Positions 24,424-32,951 are shown, counted from the first letter of the stretch. The stretch is 47,127 nucleotides of DNA from JBAVQS01 sp049694275 (GCA_049694275.1 JBAVQS010000140.1:1-47127), one strand, 5' to 3'. Program-made: numbers and translations. Notes: generated by a model from the sequence alone, not told the origin.

Positions 24424-25098
24424 ATGGCTGTCATTGAAATTAGAGACATCAAGAAAATATATCGCATGGGGGATGTCGAGGTTGCGGCGCTGCGCGGCGT
24501 ATCGTTCGACATCGAGAAAGGCGAGATGGTTGCCATCATGGGACCATCCGGCTCGGGCAAGTCGACGTTGATGAATATTGTCGGTTGCCTCGATACTCCG
24601 AGCTCCGGTACCTACTGTCTGGATGGGGTGGATGTGAGCAAGCTGAACGACGACAAGCAAGCGGACATTCGCAACAAAAAGATCGGCTTTGTCTTTCAGT
24701 CGTTCAATCTGTTGCCCCGCACAACGGCGCTCGATAATGTCGAGCTGCCATTGATTTACGGGCGGGCGCCGAATCGCCGCAAGCGGGCCTTACAAGCGAT
24801 CGAGATGGTTGGACTCGGCGATCGCGCGCATCATCGCCCGAAGGAACTGTCCGGCGGTCAACAACAGCGCGTCGCCATCGCTCGTTCTCTGGTAAACGAC
24901 CCCGCGATCATTCTGGCCGATGAGCCGACGGGTAACCTCGACTCGCACTCGGGCGAAGAGATCATGCGGATCTTTCATACCCTGAATAAGGAGCATGGCT
25001 TGACGGTCATCCTGGTGACGCACGATCCCGAGATCGGCTCTCATGCTGGGCGGATCATTCATATTCGTGATGGAATGGTGGAGCAGGCGCACGTATGA
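24424..25098 (+). CDS. ABC exporter ATPase (MacB/LolD type)
   Basis: The 224-residue nucleotide-binding subunit has Walker A GPSGSGKST (40-48), Q-loop FVFQSFNLLPR, signature LSGGQQQR (142-149), Walker B ILADEPTGNLD (Asp166, Glu167) and the H-loop VTHDPE. Homology to the MacB/LolD group is strong. It powers the permease encoded next. Unlike E. coli MacB, ATPase and permease are separate proteins. The TGA overlaps the permease ATG by four bases, so the two are made in step. Confidence 0.94.
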   Translation: MAVIEIRDIKKIYRMGDVEVAALRGVSFDIEKGEMVAIMGPSGSGKSTLMNIVGCLDTPSSGTYCLDGVDVSKLNDDKQADIRNKKIGFVFQSFNLLPRTTALDNVELPLIYGRAPNRRKRALQAIEMVGLGDRAHHRPKELSGGQQQRVAIARSLVNDPAIILADEPTGNLDSHSGEEIMRIFHTLNKEHGLTVILVTHDPEIGSHAGRIIHIRDGMVEQAHV

Positions 25099-26333
25099 AT
25101 ATTCTTGAATCTTTTCGAATCGCCATGCGCAGTCTGGGCGCAAACAAACTGCGCGCCGGATTGACGATGCTGGGCATCATCATCGGCGTGGCGGCGGTGA
25201 TTGCCCTGGTGAGCATCGGGCGCGGCATGTCAGTCGCGGTGACTTCGCAGATTGAGAGCATCGGGACTAACCTTTTGTTTATCACGCCGGGCGCGAGCCA
25301 GCAGGCCGGTGTGCGCTCAGCCGAAGGGAGCGCCGGCACCTTGACGCTGGAGGACAGCCAAGCGCTGGCCGGAATTGAAGGAATCGTCGGCGTCGCGCCG
25401 GAGGTCGATTCCTTTGGCCAGGCGGTTTACGGCGGCAATAACACCAATGCCCGTGTCATTGGCGTTACGCCGGACTATGCGGATGTCCGCAACTTTCATC
25501 CCACCGAAGGGGAATTCATCAACGCCACGAATGTCTCGGCGCGTTCACTCGTCGTTTGCCTGGGGACGCAGGTGGTGGCCCAGCTCTTTGATTCAGGCCA
25601 GGACCCGGTGGGGCAAACGGTGCGTATCAATAATGTGCCCTTTCGCGTCCAGTGTGTGATGGAATCCAAGGGGGGCACGGGCTTTTTGAGCCAGGATGGC
25701 CAGGTCTTTGTCCCGTTGACGACGGCGCAGACCCGGCTCTCGCGCGGCAACCGTTTTCGCGGCGGGAACAATGTGGACACGATCAACGTGCAGCTCACCG
25801 ATTCGTCGTTGGGCGCAACGGTTACCGACCAGATCGGCCAGATTTTACGCGAGCGGCATCATGTAACCGTCCAGGATGACTTTACTGTTCGGAGCCAGCA
25901 GGATACATTGAATGCGCTGAGCTCGGTCACCGGCGCGATTACCCTCTTTCTCGGCGCGGTGGCGGCGATCTCGTTGATCGTCGGCGGCATCGGGATTATG
26001 AATATCATGCTGGTCAGCGTCACCGAACGAACGCGCGAGATTGGCATTCGCAAAGCGGTGGGCGCGCACCGGCAAGATATTCTGGCACAGTTTCTGACGG
26101 AAGCGACGGTCCTCAGCGTCGTCGGGGGGTTGCTTGGCGTAGCCCTCGGCGCCGGAGCGGCTAACCTGATGGGCGGCATCAACCTGGGTGGGACGACGAT
26201 TACACCGACAGTCAGTCCGGATGCGGTATTGTTGGCGGTAGGTTTCTCGGCGGTGATTGGGTTGTTCTTTGGGATTTACCCTGCAGTACGCGCCAGTGGG
26301 CTCCACCCCATCGACGCGCTGCGCTATGAATAA
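25095..26333 (+). CDS. ABC exporter permease (MacB/FtsX type)
   Basis: The 412-residue permease has a first membrane helix near residues 20-42 (MLGIIIGVAAVIALVSIGRGM). A large extracytoplasmic domain (about 45-270) with QIESIGTNLLFITPGASQ follows, then three C-terminal helices carrying the FtsX motif GGIGIMNIMLVSVTERTREIGIRKAVGA. This topology is that of MacB-type mechanotransmission exporters. It works with the preceding ATPase and fusion protein. No TolC-like outer membrane channel is in the window, consistent with a single-membrane envelope, though that is inference. Confidence 0.93.
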   Translation: MNILESFRIAMRSLGANKLRAGLTMLGIIIGVAAVIALVSIGRGMSVAVTSQIESIGTNLLFITPGASQQAGVRSAEGSAGTLTLEDSQALAGIEGIVGVAPEVDSFGQAVYGGNNTNARVIGVTPDYADVRNFHPTEGEFINATNVSARSLVVCLGTQVVAQLFDSGQDPVGQTVRINNVPFRVQCVMESKGGTGFLSQDGQVFVPLTTAQTRLSRGNRFRGGNNVDTINVQLTDSSLGATVTDQIGQILRERHHVTVQDDFTVRSQQDTLNALSSVTGAITLFLGAVAAISLIVGGIGIMNIMLVSVTERTREIGIRKAVGAHRQDILAQFLTEATVLSVVGGLLGVALGAGAANLMGGINLGGTTITPTVSPDAVLLAVGFSAVIGLFFGIYPAVRASGLHPIDALRYE

Positions 26334-26346
26334 AGTTGGATGTGGT

Positions 26347-26373
26347 TGCCGGCGGATGAGCAACTCGCCGGCA
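26347..26373. other. intercistronic stem-loop
   Basis: TGCCGGCG (26347-26354) and CGCCGGCA (26366-26373) form an 8-bp stem with an 11-base loop after the permease stop. There is no T-run, so it may stabilise or process the message rather than terminate it. Confidence 0.45.
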
Positions 26374-26416
26374 GTGGGATTTACGATTAGGAATTTACGG
26401 TATGGAGGTTTCACGA

Positions 26417-27202
26417 ATGACAAATAAGGCAAGATGGTTCGGCCTGGGTATCGGCGTGCTGCTGATTATGGCCGCGTTTGGCCTCGTGGTGTGGCAGGAA
26501 CAGGGATTGCGCAGCGCGGGTGTGGCGCTGGCCCAGGGCTTGACGGCGACTCCGGCTGCGCCGCAAAAAGCGGCGACCCCGGGCGCGCCGAACAAACAGG
26601 CGCAGCAGAGCGCCTATGCCGAAGCGTTCTGGAATGCGCTCGCCAAGCAACTAGGAATTAGCGTCGACGATCTCAAGACCAAGACGATGGCCGCGCAAAA
26701 GGATGTCATCGAGCAGATGGTCAAGGATGGCAAGCTCACGCGCGCACAGGCCGACCGGATGGAGCAAAATCTCAACACCAATCAACCGTTGGGTCCGTTC
26801 TTTGGGCGAGGAAACGGCCGGTTCCGGGGTAATCCAGGGCAGGCGCCAAACGTCAAGCCGGGGAATGGCCCGAAAGGCAATCCCGGGGGATTTGGTTTTG
26901 GACCGTTGTTCGGGATGAATCGTGTGGGCCAGATTGAGGCGGTGGCGCAGGCGCTCAACCTCAAACCGGCGGACCTGCAGTCGCAGCTCAAGAGCGGCAA
27001 GACGCTCGCCGACATTGCGACGGCGCAGAATGTGGATCAGGCCAAGGTCAAGCAGGCGATTATCGATTCTACCAAGGCTGAGCTCCAGCGCGAGGTCACG
27101 GATGGATTGCTGACGCAGGCTCAGGCGGATAGTATGCTATCCAACCTGACGCCGGACAAGATCGATCTGACGCGTGTTCCCTTTGGTCGCTGGGGCCGAT
27201 AG
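26417..27202 (+). CDS. secreted or anchored helical protein with two similar domains
   Basis: The 261-residue protein has an N-terminal signal or anchor (residues 8-27) and an Ala/Pro linker. Two related helical units follow: residues 65-115 (FWNALAKQLGISVDDL...QMVKDGKLTRAQADRMEQNL) and 170-245 (VAQALNLKPADLQSQL...VTDGLLTQAQADSMLSNL). They are joined by a Gly/Pro/Asn-rich stretch. The LTxAQADxM motif recurs in both. Such units occur in uncharacterised secreted proteins of Firmicutes and Chloroflexota. An in-frame ATG lies five codons upstream, but GGAGG at 26404-26408 sets the start at 26417. Its position suggests a role with the MacAB-like exporter. Confidence 0.75.
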   Translation: MTNKARWFGLGIGVLLIMAAFGLVVWQEQGLRSAGVALAQGLTATPAAPQKAATPGAPNKQAQQSAYAEAFWNALAKQLGISVDDLKTKTMAAQKDVIEQMVKDGKLTRAQADRMEQNLNTNQPLGPFFGRGNGRFRGNPGQAPNVKPGNGPKGNPGGFGFGPLFGMNRVGQIEAVAQALNLKPADLQSQLKSGKTLADIATAQNVDQAKVKQAIIDSTKAELQREVTDGLLTQAQADSMLSNLTPDKIDLTRVPFGRWGR

Positions 27203-27211
27203 ATAAAGTAA

Positions 27212-27237
27212 CCGGGCAGGTCGAAAGGCCTGCCCGG
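27212..27237 (+). terminator. GC-rich stem-loop, possible terminator
   Basis: CCGGGCAGG (27212-27220) pairs perfectly with CCTGCCCGG (27229-27237) around TCGAAAGG. No T-run follows, so it could be a processing or weak termination site. Confidence 0.5.
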
Positions 27238-27251
27238 GACCTGAGCGAACC

Positions 27252-27476
27252 ATGGACGGGTCACATCGATGGACCCAGCTACGGCATCTCGTGCGTATGT
27301 TGGGGCGTGCGCTGGCCGGCGCGGTGGCGCTGGTCGTTGCACTCCTGATCCCGCTGCCGGCGTTTACACCACAGCTGTTCGTGATGGCCTATGTCCCGCT
27401 CGTCGTGCTCAGCTTTATCATCTATATCGGAAAATTAATGTTGGATACGTTTTTCTATGATCGTTACGAACGATAA
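27252..27476 (+). CDS. small hypothetical membrane protein
   Basis: The 74-residue protein has two hydrophobic segments (about residues 20-36 and 41-62) and a charged tail ending DRYER. The ribosome binding site is weak and there are other candidate starts, such as Met16. Codon use matches neighbours. It lies between two extracytoplasmic-protein genes in the same direction and may belong to the same transcript. Function is unknown. Confidence 0.5.
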   Translation: MDGSHRWTQLRHLVRMLGRALAGAVALVVALLIPLPAFTPQLFVMAYVPLVVLSFIIYIGKLMLDTFFYDRYER

Positions 27477-27551
27477 CGCGGCGCGCGCCGCTCGTCCTGT
27501 AGGGATGAGCTTCGGTGGCTTGCGCGGCGGATGCAAATCCAGGAGGAAAAG

Positions 27552-28112
27552 ATGAAGATCACATATATTATCGTTGCTCTCGTGTTGATTATTATCGCCG
27601 GCGCGGGTGGCTTTTACGGCGGGATGGTTTATGCCCAATCGCAAACGCCGGCCGCCGCGGCCAATACATTCCTGCAGCAACGTGCAGCCGGGCAGAACGG
27701 TGGGACCGGTCAGCCGGCGGCGCAGTTGGGTCCGTGCGGTTTCCCGCAGCGGCAAGGCGGCGGCAACTTCCAGGGACGCCAGGGCGGTCAGGGGGGACAG
27801 GGCACTCCGGGTGCTCAGGGTGGTCAGACCGGTCAGGGGAATAACCCCACGGCTCAGTTTGGCAACTGCGTGGCCCGTGGGCAGATCACGGCAATCGATC
27901 AGCAGGCGGGCACCATGGAAGTCACAACGGCGGTCAGCAAGGTCACTGTCAAGCTGGTCACCGGCAAGACGACGATTTCCAAGACCGACATCGGTGTGAT
28001 ATCGGACCTCAAGACGGGGGATCGTGTGACCGTTTTTAGCACTGAAACCGGGGATTCGCCTACCGCAAGTATGATTCAGCTTCAAAATCCGGCTGCACCG
28101 GCCGGGCAGTAA
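27552..28112 (+). CDS. anchored protein with Gly/Gln-rich linker and DUF5666-like domain
   Basis: The 186-residue protein has an N-terminal anchor (residues 5-24, IIVALVLIIIAGAGGFYGGM). A low-complexity Gly/Gln region of about 70 residues follows (QGRQGGQGGQGTPGAQGG). The C-terminal beta domain reads ARGQITAIDQQAGTMEV...VTGKTTISKTDIGVISDLKTGDRVTVF, the pattern of DUF5666 and OB-like domains. AGGAGG (27541-27546) fixes the start at 27552 rather than at the in-frame ATG seven codons upstream. It is probably extracytoplasmic and the last gene of the export-associated cluster. Confidence 0.75.
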   Translation: MKITYIIVALVLIIIAGAGGFYGGMVYAQSQTPAAAANTFLQQRAAGQNGGTGQPAAQLGPCGFPQRQGGGNFQGRQGGQGGQGTPGAQGGQTGQGNNPTAQFGNCVARGQITAIDQQAGTMEVTTAVSKVTVKLVTGKTTISKTDIGVISDLKTGDRVTVFSTETGDSPTASMIQLQNPAAPAGQ

Positions 28113-28205
28113 AGTGTTGGGTAGACAAGCGCAACATCCATTGCCGGGTCGCAAGAGTTCTATGGCAGCACTCATGTGCACATGGTGATAGACGTTCCTT
28201 GCCGA

Positions 28206-28242
28206 AATCGCCGTGACGATGTTCACCATCGTCACGGCGATT
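28206..28242. terminator. perfect 16-bp hairpin
   Basis: Arms 28206-28221 and 28227-28242 are perfectly complementary around TTCAC. No T-run follows directly (GATAGTCGGATAGTTTT), so it may be a terminator for the upstream cluster or another structured site. Confidence 0.5.
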
Positions 28243-28265
28243 GATAGTCGGATAGTTTTACGGAA

Positions 28266-28295
28266 TTTACGGTTTAATCGTTTTAGCGCGATAAT
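28266..28295 (+). promoter_or_regulatory. promoter candidate for the PD40 protein
   Basis: TTTACG (28266-28271) and GATAAT (28290-28295) are 18 bases apart. The predicted start near 28302 would give a leader of about 67 bases that begins with a hairpin. Confidence 0.45.
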
Positions 28296-28301
28296 TAGTA
28301 A

Positions 28302-28368
28302 GCTCGTCATCTGACGAGAACAACTTGCCCCCTTCCGGGGCTGATGAGAACCATTCCATGAGGCGGCT
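28302..28368 (+). promoter_or_regulatory. structured leader with duplicated CTGAYGAGAAC
   Basis: CTCGT/ACGAG (28303-28317) form a small hairpin, and CCCC/GGGG (28329-28340) another. CTGACGAGAAC (28311-28321) and CTGATGAGAAC (28341-28351) are exactly 30 bases apart. The ribosome binding site GAGGCGG follows. No known riboswitch class was recognised. Confidence 0.35.
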
Positions 28369-29763
28369 ATGAAGAAATTCGCTCTAGCAGTATTATTGAT
28401 TCTTGCGGGGGCTGCCCTGCTGGTGATGCCGGCGCTTGCTGCCGGCGGAACCGGTCCGGGCGATGCCCTCCTTCCGGTGGGCGTCGCACAGACAGTTGCT
28501 CCGCACTCGGCGCAGTGGTATTACTTTGATTATGGCGGCAAGTCGACCATTACGGCTTTTCTCGACGACCAGGGCGCGAGCGGCATCCGGCTTGCGATTT
28601 ATACCCCTGACGAAGTGACCGCGTGGCAGAATGGGAGTTCGCTCACTGCAATCGGGGTGGGCAGCTCGGTTGTCGGACATGACCTCGGCTGGGTTGGAAA
28701 ATTCCATTCTGGCGGACGTTTCTATGCGGTGGTGTATAACGATGGCGACGCGCCCGTCTCGGTTTCCCTCCGTGTCACCGGGGATAATGTGACGACGAGC
28801 GTCGATACCACCGCGGTTCCAACGCCGCTATCCAATCCATTTGCCGTCGTCACTCCGTTAGGTAGTGGGTTTGCCGGCAAGCTTGCCTTTGTCGATCAGG
28901 CCGGCGGCAATCTCTATGTGGTCAATGGCGACGGAACCAACCTCCAGCGGGTGAGTTTCGGGATGGACCCGCAATGGAACCACAGCGGCACGCAAATTGC
29001 GCTTGCGCGGCAGGGACCGGTCCCAGGCATCTTTACCATCAATGCCGATGGCTCAAACGAGACGCTGGTTTACCAGACCGGCGAAGCGCGCGCTCCGGTT
29101 TGGAGCCCCGATAATTCTACGCTCCTGTTCTCTTATCAGGCGGTCTCCAAGCCGGGGAACCAGGTCTGCTTCCGCGGCCAGTGCTTTACTTTCGGTGGGG
29201 ACGTCTTGTGGCGGCTGGCAACGGCGAGCGCGTCCGGCGGCTCTTTCCAGAATGTCAAAGCGACCGATCACGCCTTTACACCCAGCCTGAATCCGGATGG
29301 CAACACCTATATCACGAATGATCTCTCGATTGGGATGATGCAGGGAGCGCTCGACAACAGCTATGACCCATTCCCGATCATTGGCGATTTGCGTGTCACT
29401 TCGCCCGGTTACAACCCGCTCAAGTTGATGTCGCCGCAGTATTCGCCGGATGGCAAGCAGATCGTCTATATGGTCTTGCAGCAGCCATCCTGGCAGATTG
29501 CCGTGGCCAATGCAGATGGGTCCAATCAGCATCTGCTGACGCAGATGGATCCGCTCGATTTTGTGCATCCGAATAACTTTGCGCCGATCTGGTCGCCTGA
29601 CGGAACCCATATCCTGTTCCTATCCGACCGGAACGGCCGAATCGAGTTCTTTATGATGAATGCCGATGGGTCAGGCCAGGTACAGGTCCTCAAAAATATC
29701 AGCGATCAAATCACTCTCTCTTATGAATACGAGAGCGAGCGCGTGATGAGCTGGACGAAATAG
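28369..29763 (+). CDS. secreted TolB-like PD40 beta-propeller protein
   Basis: The 464-residue protein has a cleavable signal peptide (about 1-25, ending PALAAGG). An N-terminal beta domain resembling a PPC-type module follows (TVAPHSAQWYYFDYGGKSTITAFLDDQG). From about residue 165 come PD40/TolB-like propeller blades: GNLYVVNGDGTNLQRVSF, PGIFTINADGSNETLVYQ, APVWSPDNSTLLFSY, PQYSPDGKQIVYMVLQ and APIWSPDGTHILFLSDRNG. There is no lipobox. It probably binds or scaffolds extracytoplasmic partners or ligands; no enzymatic motif is visible. GAGGCGG lies just before the ATG. A strong terminator follows after 120 bases. Confidence 0.85.
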   Translation: MKKFALAVLLILAGAALLVMPALAAGGTGPGDALLPVGVAQTVAPHSAQWYYFDYGGKSTITAFLDDQGASGIRLAIYTPDEVTAWQNGSSLTAIGVGSSVVGHDLGWVGKFHSGGRFYAVVYNDGDAPVSVSLRVTGDNVTTSVDTTAVPTPLSNPFAVVTPLGSGFAGKLAFVDQAGGNLYVVNGDGTNLQRVSFGMDPQWNHSGTQIALARQGPVPGIFTINADGSNETLVYQTGEARAPVWSPDNSTLLFSYQAVSKPGNQVCFRGQCFTFGGDVLWRLATASASGGSFQNVKATDHAFTPSLNPDGNTYITNDLSIGMMQGALDNSYDPFPIIGDLRVTSPGYNPLKLMSPQYSPDGKQIVYMVLQQPSWQIAVANADGSNQHLLTQMDPLDFVHPNNFAPIWSPDGTHILFLSDRNGRIEFFMMNADGSGQVQVLKNISDQITLSYEYESERVMSWTK

Positions 29764-29882
29764 CGCTATCCGGCTAAAATCCGCCACATGACCGATGTGA
29801 GAATAGACCGGCAAGCGCGATAATAGATTGAAAGCTCGCGGAGTGCAATGGGGTAATAGTAGTTGCTGAATAGTTAGTTGGT

Positions 29883-29920
29883 AGAGAGACACGGCAGAGA
29901 CCCGTGTCTCTCTTGTTTTT
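29883..29920 (+). terminator. intrinsic terminator
   Basis: Arms 29883-29894 (AGAGAGACACGG) and 29902-29913 pair perfectly, followed by TTGTTTTT. It follows the PD40 gene. Confidence 0.85.
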
Positions 29921-29978
29921 GGAAAAGAAAAATGGTTGTCCCAAGCCCGAAATGGCCGGACCGGTTGCAAATGACGAT

Positions 29979-30007
29979 TTGTGACGCACGCGTACCTATG
30001 CTATACT
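29979..30007 (+). promoter_or_regulatory. promoter with extended -10 for the PD40/TPR lipoprotein
   Basis: TTGTGA (29979-29984), a 17-base spacer ending in TGC, and TATACT (30002-30007). The ribosome binding site TTTGGAGG follows 20 bases later, before the ATG at 30039. Confidence 0.7.
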
Positions 30008-30038
30008 TTTTGCCTCCACAGATCCTTTTGGAGGTTTC

Positions 30039-31442
30039 ATGCGATTTTGCCTCACGTTGATTTGCCTGGTTCTTGCGTTTTTGGTGGCCTGTTCCTCCCC
30101 TTCACTTCCAACGCCCGCTGCCAGCGCCGTCGCCGTCGCCGTTACCCCGACGTCCAGCCCTACTCAGCCCCCTCCGACGCCGGTTGCGACGCAAACCCCG
30201 TTACTGGTTATTAGCCTGATTACGCCGACGTCGGTTCCCACGCAACCCCCGCCGACAGAGACCTTGACGTTTACCGTGCCTCTGGGAACACCCCCTCCCA
30301 CCTCCTTGCCCGAGTTGGGGACGACGGCGGCCGATGCCGCGCTCGTCAATATTCTCCAGCGTTGCTGGCAGGTGAGTGACCCGCGCCAGTTGAATGGGAA
30401 CCTGCCGGCGCACCGGGATGCTTTCGAGTGCGCCCGCAGCGCTTTTCTGGATCTGGCGCGAGCTAATCCGCACTATGCGCTTGTGCACCGATTGCTCGCC
30501 TGGGGCTATTTCTACAAAGACAACAATACCGCGCAAGCGGCGGCCGAGTACCGCACGGCAGCGGAGATCTATCACTCGGTGGGTGATCCGGCAGGTGAGA
30601 GCGAAGCGCGGATGCGGTTGGGGCTCTTGCTAATCGCTTCCAGTCGCTCACAGGGGTGCAGCGAGTTTTCGCTCGCGGCGAATCTTTACCCCGCCAACGA
30701 TCGCGCGTCTCAATACTATACAGCCTATACCTGTGACAAGGCGACCGCCGGCGCCGGGCCTGGGGGGGGCGGTCCGATCGCGCCGCCGCCGCCGCCCAAT
30801 ATTAGTCTCGACGAGGTGCGCGGTAAGATTCTCTTTAAATCGGACCGTGGTTATGAAGGTTACTATGTGATGAACCCTGACGGCAGCAACGTGAAACCGG
30901 CCTCCGCGGCTGTTTACAAGGCGGCTGCCAAATGGGAAGCCTTCTCACCCGATCACCAGCAGGTCGCTGTCGTACGGCTTGATGGTTTTACCAAAAAATT
31001 CGGGTATGACAATAATATCTGGGTCACCGATCCGCAAGGGGGCGGCGGGCGGGCGCTGGCCAACCCTGCCGATGATTACGATCCGGTCTGGTCGCCGTTG
31101 GGGTTGTTCGATGGGATCAACTGGCTTGCATTCGTCTCTAATCGCGGCGATCTTGCACATGGCGATACTCAGGGCGAAGAGTTGTGGGTGATGCATCCAG
31201 ATGGAACCAATCCCCTCCGAATCACCTGTCACGGGCCGGACTATTCCAAGCATCCCTCCTGGTCGCCCGATGCAAGACAACTCGTTTTTTACTCTAACCA
31301 TCCCGGTGGGCGGAGCACCCAGATCTATGTACTCGACATGACCGGCCTGGGGGTCGGAAACGATGCCTGCGCCGTTGGCGAGACGGCCAGGAATCTGAGC
31401 AACAACGGCTTTAACGATTCAGATCCGATATGGGTCAAATAG
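30039..31442 (+). CDS. lipoprotein with TPR-like and PD40 propeller regions
   Basis: The 467-residue lipoprotein has lipobox FLVAC (Cys18) and a Thr/Pro spacer of about 70 residues. A helical TPR-like region (about 100-225) contains AFLDLARANPHYALVHRLLAWGYFYKDNNTAQAAAEYRTAAEIY. A Gly/Pro hinge leads to PD40 blades: ILFKSDRGYEGYYVMNPDGSNV, NIWVTDPQGGGG, LWVMHPDGTNPLRIT, HPSWSPDARQLVFYSNHPGG. It is related in style to the preceding secreted propeller. It probably sits on the outer surface as a binding or assembly protein. Its stop lies 13 bases inside the next ORF. Confidence 0.85.
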   Translation: MRFCLTLICLVLAFLVACSSPSLPTPAASAVAVAVTPTSSPTQPPPTPVATQTPLLVISLITPTSVPTQPPPTETLTFTVPLGTPPPTSLPELGTTAADAALVNILQRCWQVSDPRQLNGNLPAHRDAFECARSAFLDLARANPHYALVHRLLAWGYFYKDNNTAQAAAEYRTAAEIYHSVGDPAGESEARMRLGLLLIASSRSQGCSEFSLAANLYPANDRASQYYTAYTCDKATAGAGPGGGGPIAPPPPPNISLDEVRGKILFKSDRGYEGYYVMNPDGSNVKPASAAVYKAAAKWEAFSPDHQQVAVVRLDGFTKKFGYDNNIWVTDPQGGGGRALANPADDYDPVWSPLGLFDGINWLAFVSNRGDLAHGDTQGEELWVMHPDGTNPLRITCHGPDYSKHPSWSPDARQLVFYSNHPGGRSTQIYVLDMTGLGVGNDACAVGETARNLSNNGFNDSDPIWVK

Positions 31443-32905
31443 CCGCGGCGCCCACTGACATCCAGCAAAAAGGGGGCGGGGCTAGTGCTCGCCCCCTTTT
31501 TGTACTTGTCCTAATCCTGGGACTGGCAGTTGTCTTGCGGATTGTTTTCATGTTCCTCGCCGGTATCAATGCACCCTTGACCGGGGACGAATTAGCCTAC
31601 CAGCAGATTGCAGTGAATCTCGCGGCGGGACGGGGCTTTGTTCAGAATAACAACCCCTTTTTCCCCGGCCAGCTCCTCTATGCCTGGCAGGCGCCGCTCT
31701 ATCCGCTCTCGCTGGGTCTCCTCTATCGTGTGTTTGGTCCCCACCTGCTAGTCGCCAAGCTGTTTGGCATTTTGACCGGCGTCGTCGCTGTGTGGGTTGT
31801 CTATGATCTGGCCCGGCGTATCTTTCCCGAGCCAGCGGACCGGAGCGCCCTACCCAAAATTCCGCTCCTGGCCGCGTTGATCGTCGCCATCTACCCGGGC
31901 CTTTTGACCAATAGCCATCTGTTGCTCACCGAGACGCTGTTCACACTGCTCCTGGTTGTCTCCTTTGATTTTTTTGTCGCAGGCGTCCAGCAGCGCTTTT
32001 CTGTGCCGCTCTTGATCGCTTCCGGCGTCGCCTGGGGGCTGGCGACCCTAACGCGTGGAATCACCCTCTATTTTGTGCTCCCCCTCGCGCTCTGGCTGGT
32101 CCTGTTTTCACGCCGCGCCGGCGCCCCGGCCATACCGGGCCGCCTGCCGCCTTTTAATTTCCGCGCCGGATTGCGCTCGGTCCTTGCGCTGGCTGTGGCA
32201 ATGGTCATCGTCATTGCGCCCTGGACCTGGCGCAATTATACGGTGTTTCATCAATTCGTTTCGCTAGAGACCAAGGGGGGAGTCAATTTCTGGTTGGGCA
32301 ACAGCCCGTACACGCCCGACGATTTTATTCGCAATGTCTGGAAGATCGGAGTCCGCGATCCGATGCTGGCGGCATTACCCTCGGAGGAACTGGCGCGCGA
32401 TCGCACGGGTTATGCGCTGGGGATTGCCTTTGTCACCCGCGAGCCGCTGCGCTTTCTCTCGCGCATGCCTGTGAAATTTGCCGATTTCTGGGGATTTGAG
32501 CGTAGTCTGGTCGACGTCGCCGAGGCCACGCGCGACGGCAAACCGGGCGGCTGGAGCTCACCGGTCAAGATGGCAGCCGATTTTCTCTCAGACGCGGTCT
32601 ATGTCCTGCTCGTCCTCGCCGCGATCGGCGGGTTTTTCTTTGCGCCTGACGACCGGTGGAAATTGCTCATCGGCGGATTTGTGCTCTATTTCGTCGCCGT
32701 TCACATCGTCGTCTTTGGCGATGGTCGTTTTCATTTTCCGCTCGTACCCTTTTTGGCGCTCTATAGCGCGTGGTTGCTCGTGAACGGAATCCGCGGCGCA
32801 CTCTATACGCGATGGCGGCTCGCCGGCGCGTTATGCCTGGCGCTGATTTTTGTCGTCGTGTGGGCGCATGAGATCCTGGCCGCCGCGCGCATCCTCACCG
32901 GATAG
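31430..32905 (+). CDS. membrane glycosyltransferase, GT39/ArnT-like
   Basis: The 491-residue integral membrane protein has about ten hydrophobic segments. The first extracytoplasmic loop carries the GT39/PMT-type acid motif LTGDELAY (Asp53, Glu54), and WYxxRG-like features are replaced by LATLTRGITLYFVLP. It should transfer a sugar from a polyprenyl-phosphate donor on the outer membrane face. The start at 31430 overlaps the lipoprotein gene by 13 bases and has no ribosome binding site. Codons 13-24 coincide with a terminator-like hairpin (31467-31501). A later start would delete the first membrane helix, so I keep 31430 with reservation. Confidence 0.8.
   Translation: MGQIAAAPTDIQQKGGGASARPLFVLVLILGLAVVLRIVFMFLAGINAPLTGDELAYQQIAVNLAAGRGFVQNNNPFFPGQLLYAWQAPLYPLSLGLLYRVFGPHLLVAKLFGILTGVVAVWVVYDLARRIFPEPADRSALPKIPLLAALIVAIYPGLLTNSHLLLTETLFTLLLVVSFDFFVAGVQQRFSVPLLIASGVAWGLATLTRGITLYFVLPLALWLVLFSRRAGAPAIPGRLPPFNFRAGLRSVLALAVAMVIVIAPWTWRNYTVFHQFVSLETKGGVNFWLGNSPYTPDDFIRNVWKIGVRDPMLAALPSEELARDRTGYALGIAFVTREPLRFLSRMPVKFADFWGFERSLVDVAEATRDGKPGGWSSPVKMAADFLSDAVYVLLVLAAIGGFFFAPDDRWKLLIGGFVLYFVAVHIVVFGDGRFHFPLVPFLALYSAWLLVNGIRGALYTRWRLAGALCLALIFVVVWAHEILAAARILTG
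31467..31501 (+). terminator. terminator-like hairpin inside the start of the glycosyltransferase gene
   Basis: AAAAAGGGGGCG (31467-31478) pairs with CGCCCCCTTTTT (31490-31501), ending in T5. It sits 25 bases after the lipoprotein stop and within codons 13-24 of the following ORF, so it could terminate or attenuate read-through. Confidence 0.7.
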
Positions 32906-32951
32906 CGGAAAGATCACCGCGTTCTATTCCTGAACGGATTGAAAAAAAGGG

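Noticed and set aside
28311..28351. CTGANGAG words suggesting a hammerhead ribozyme core
   Set aside because: The required GAAA segment and the three-stem arrangement with a cleavage site are missing.
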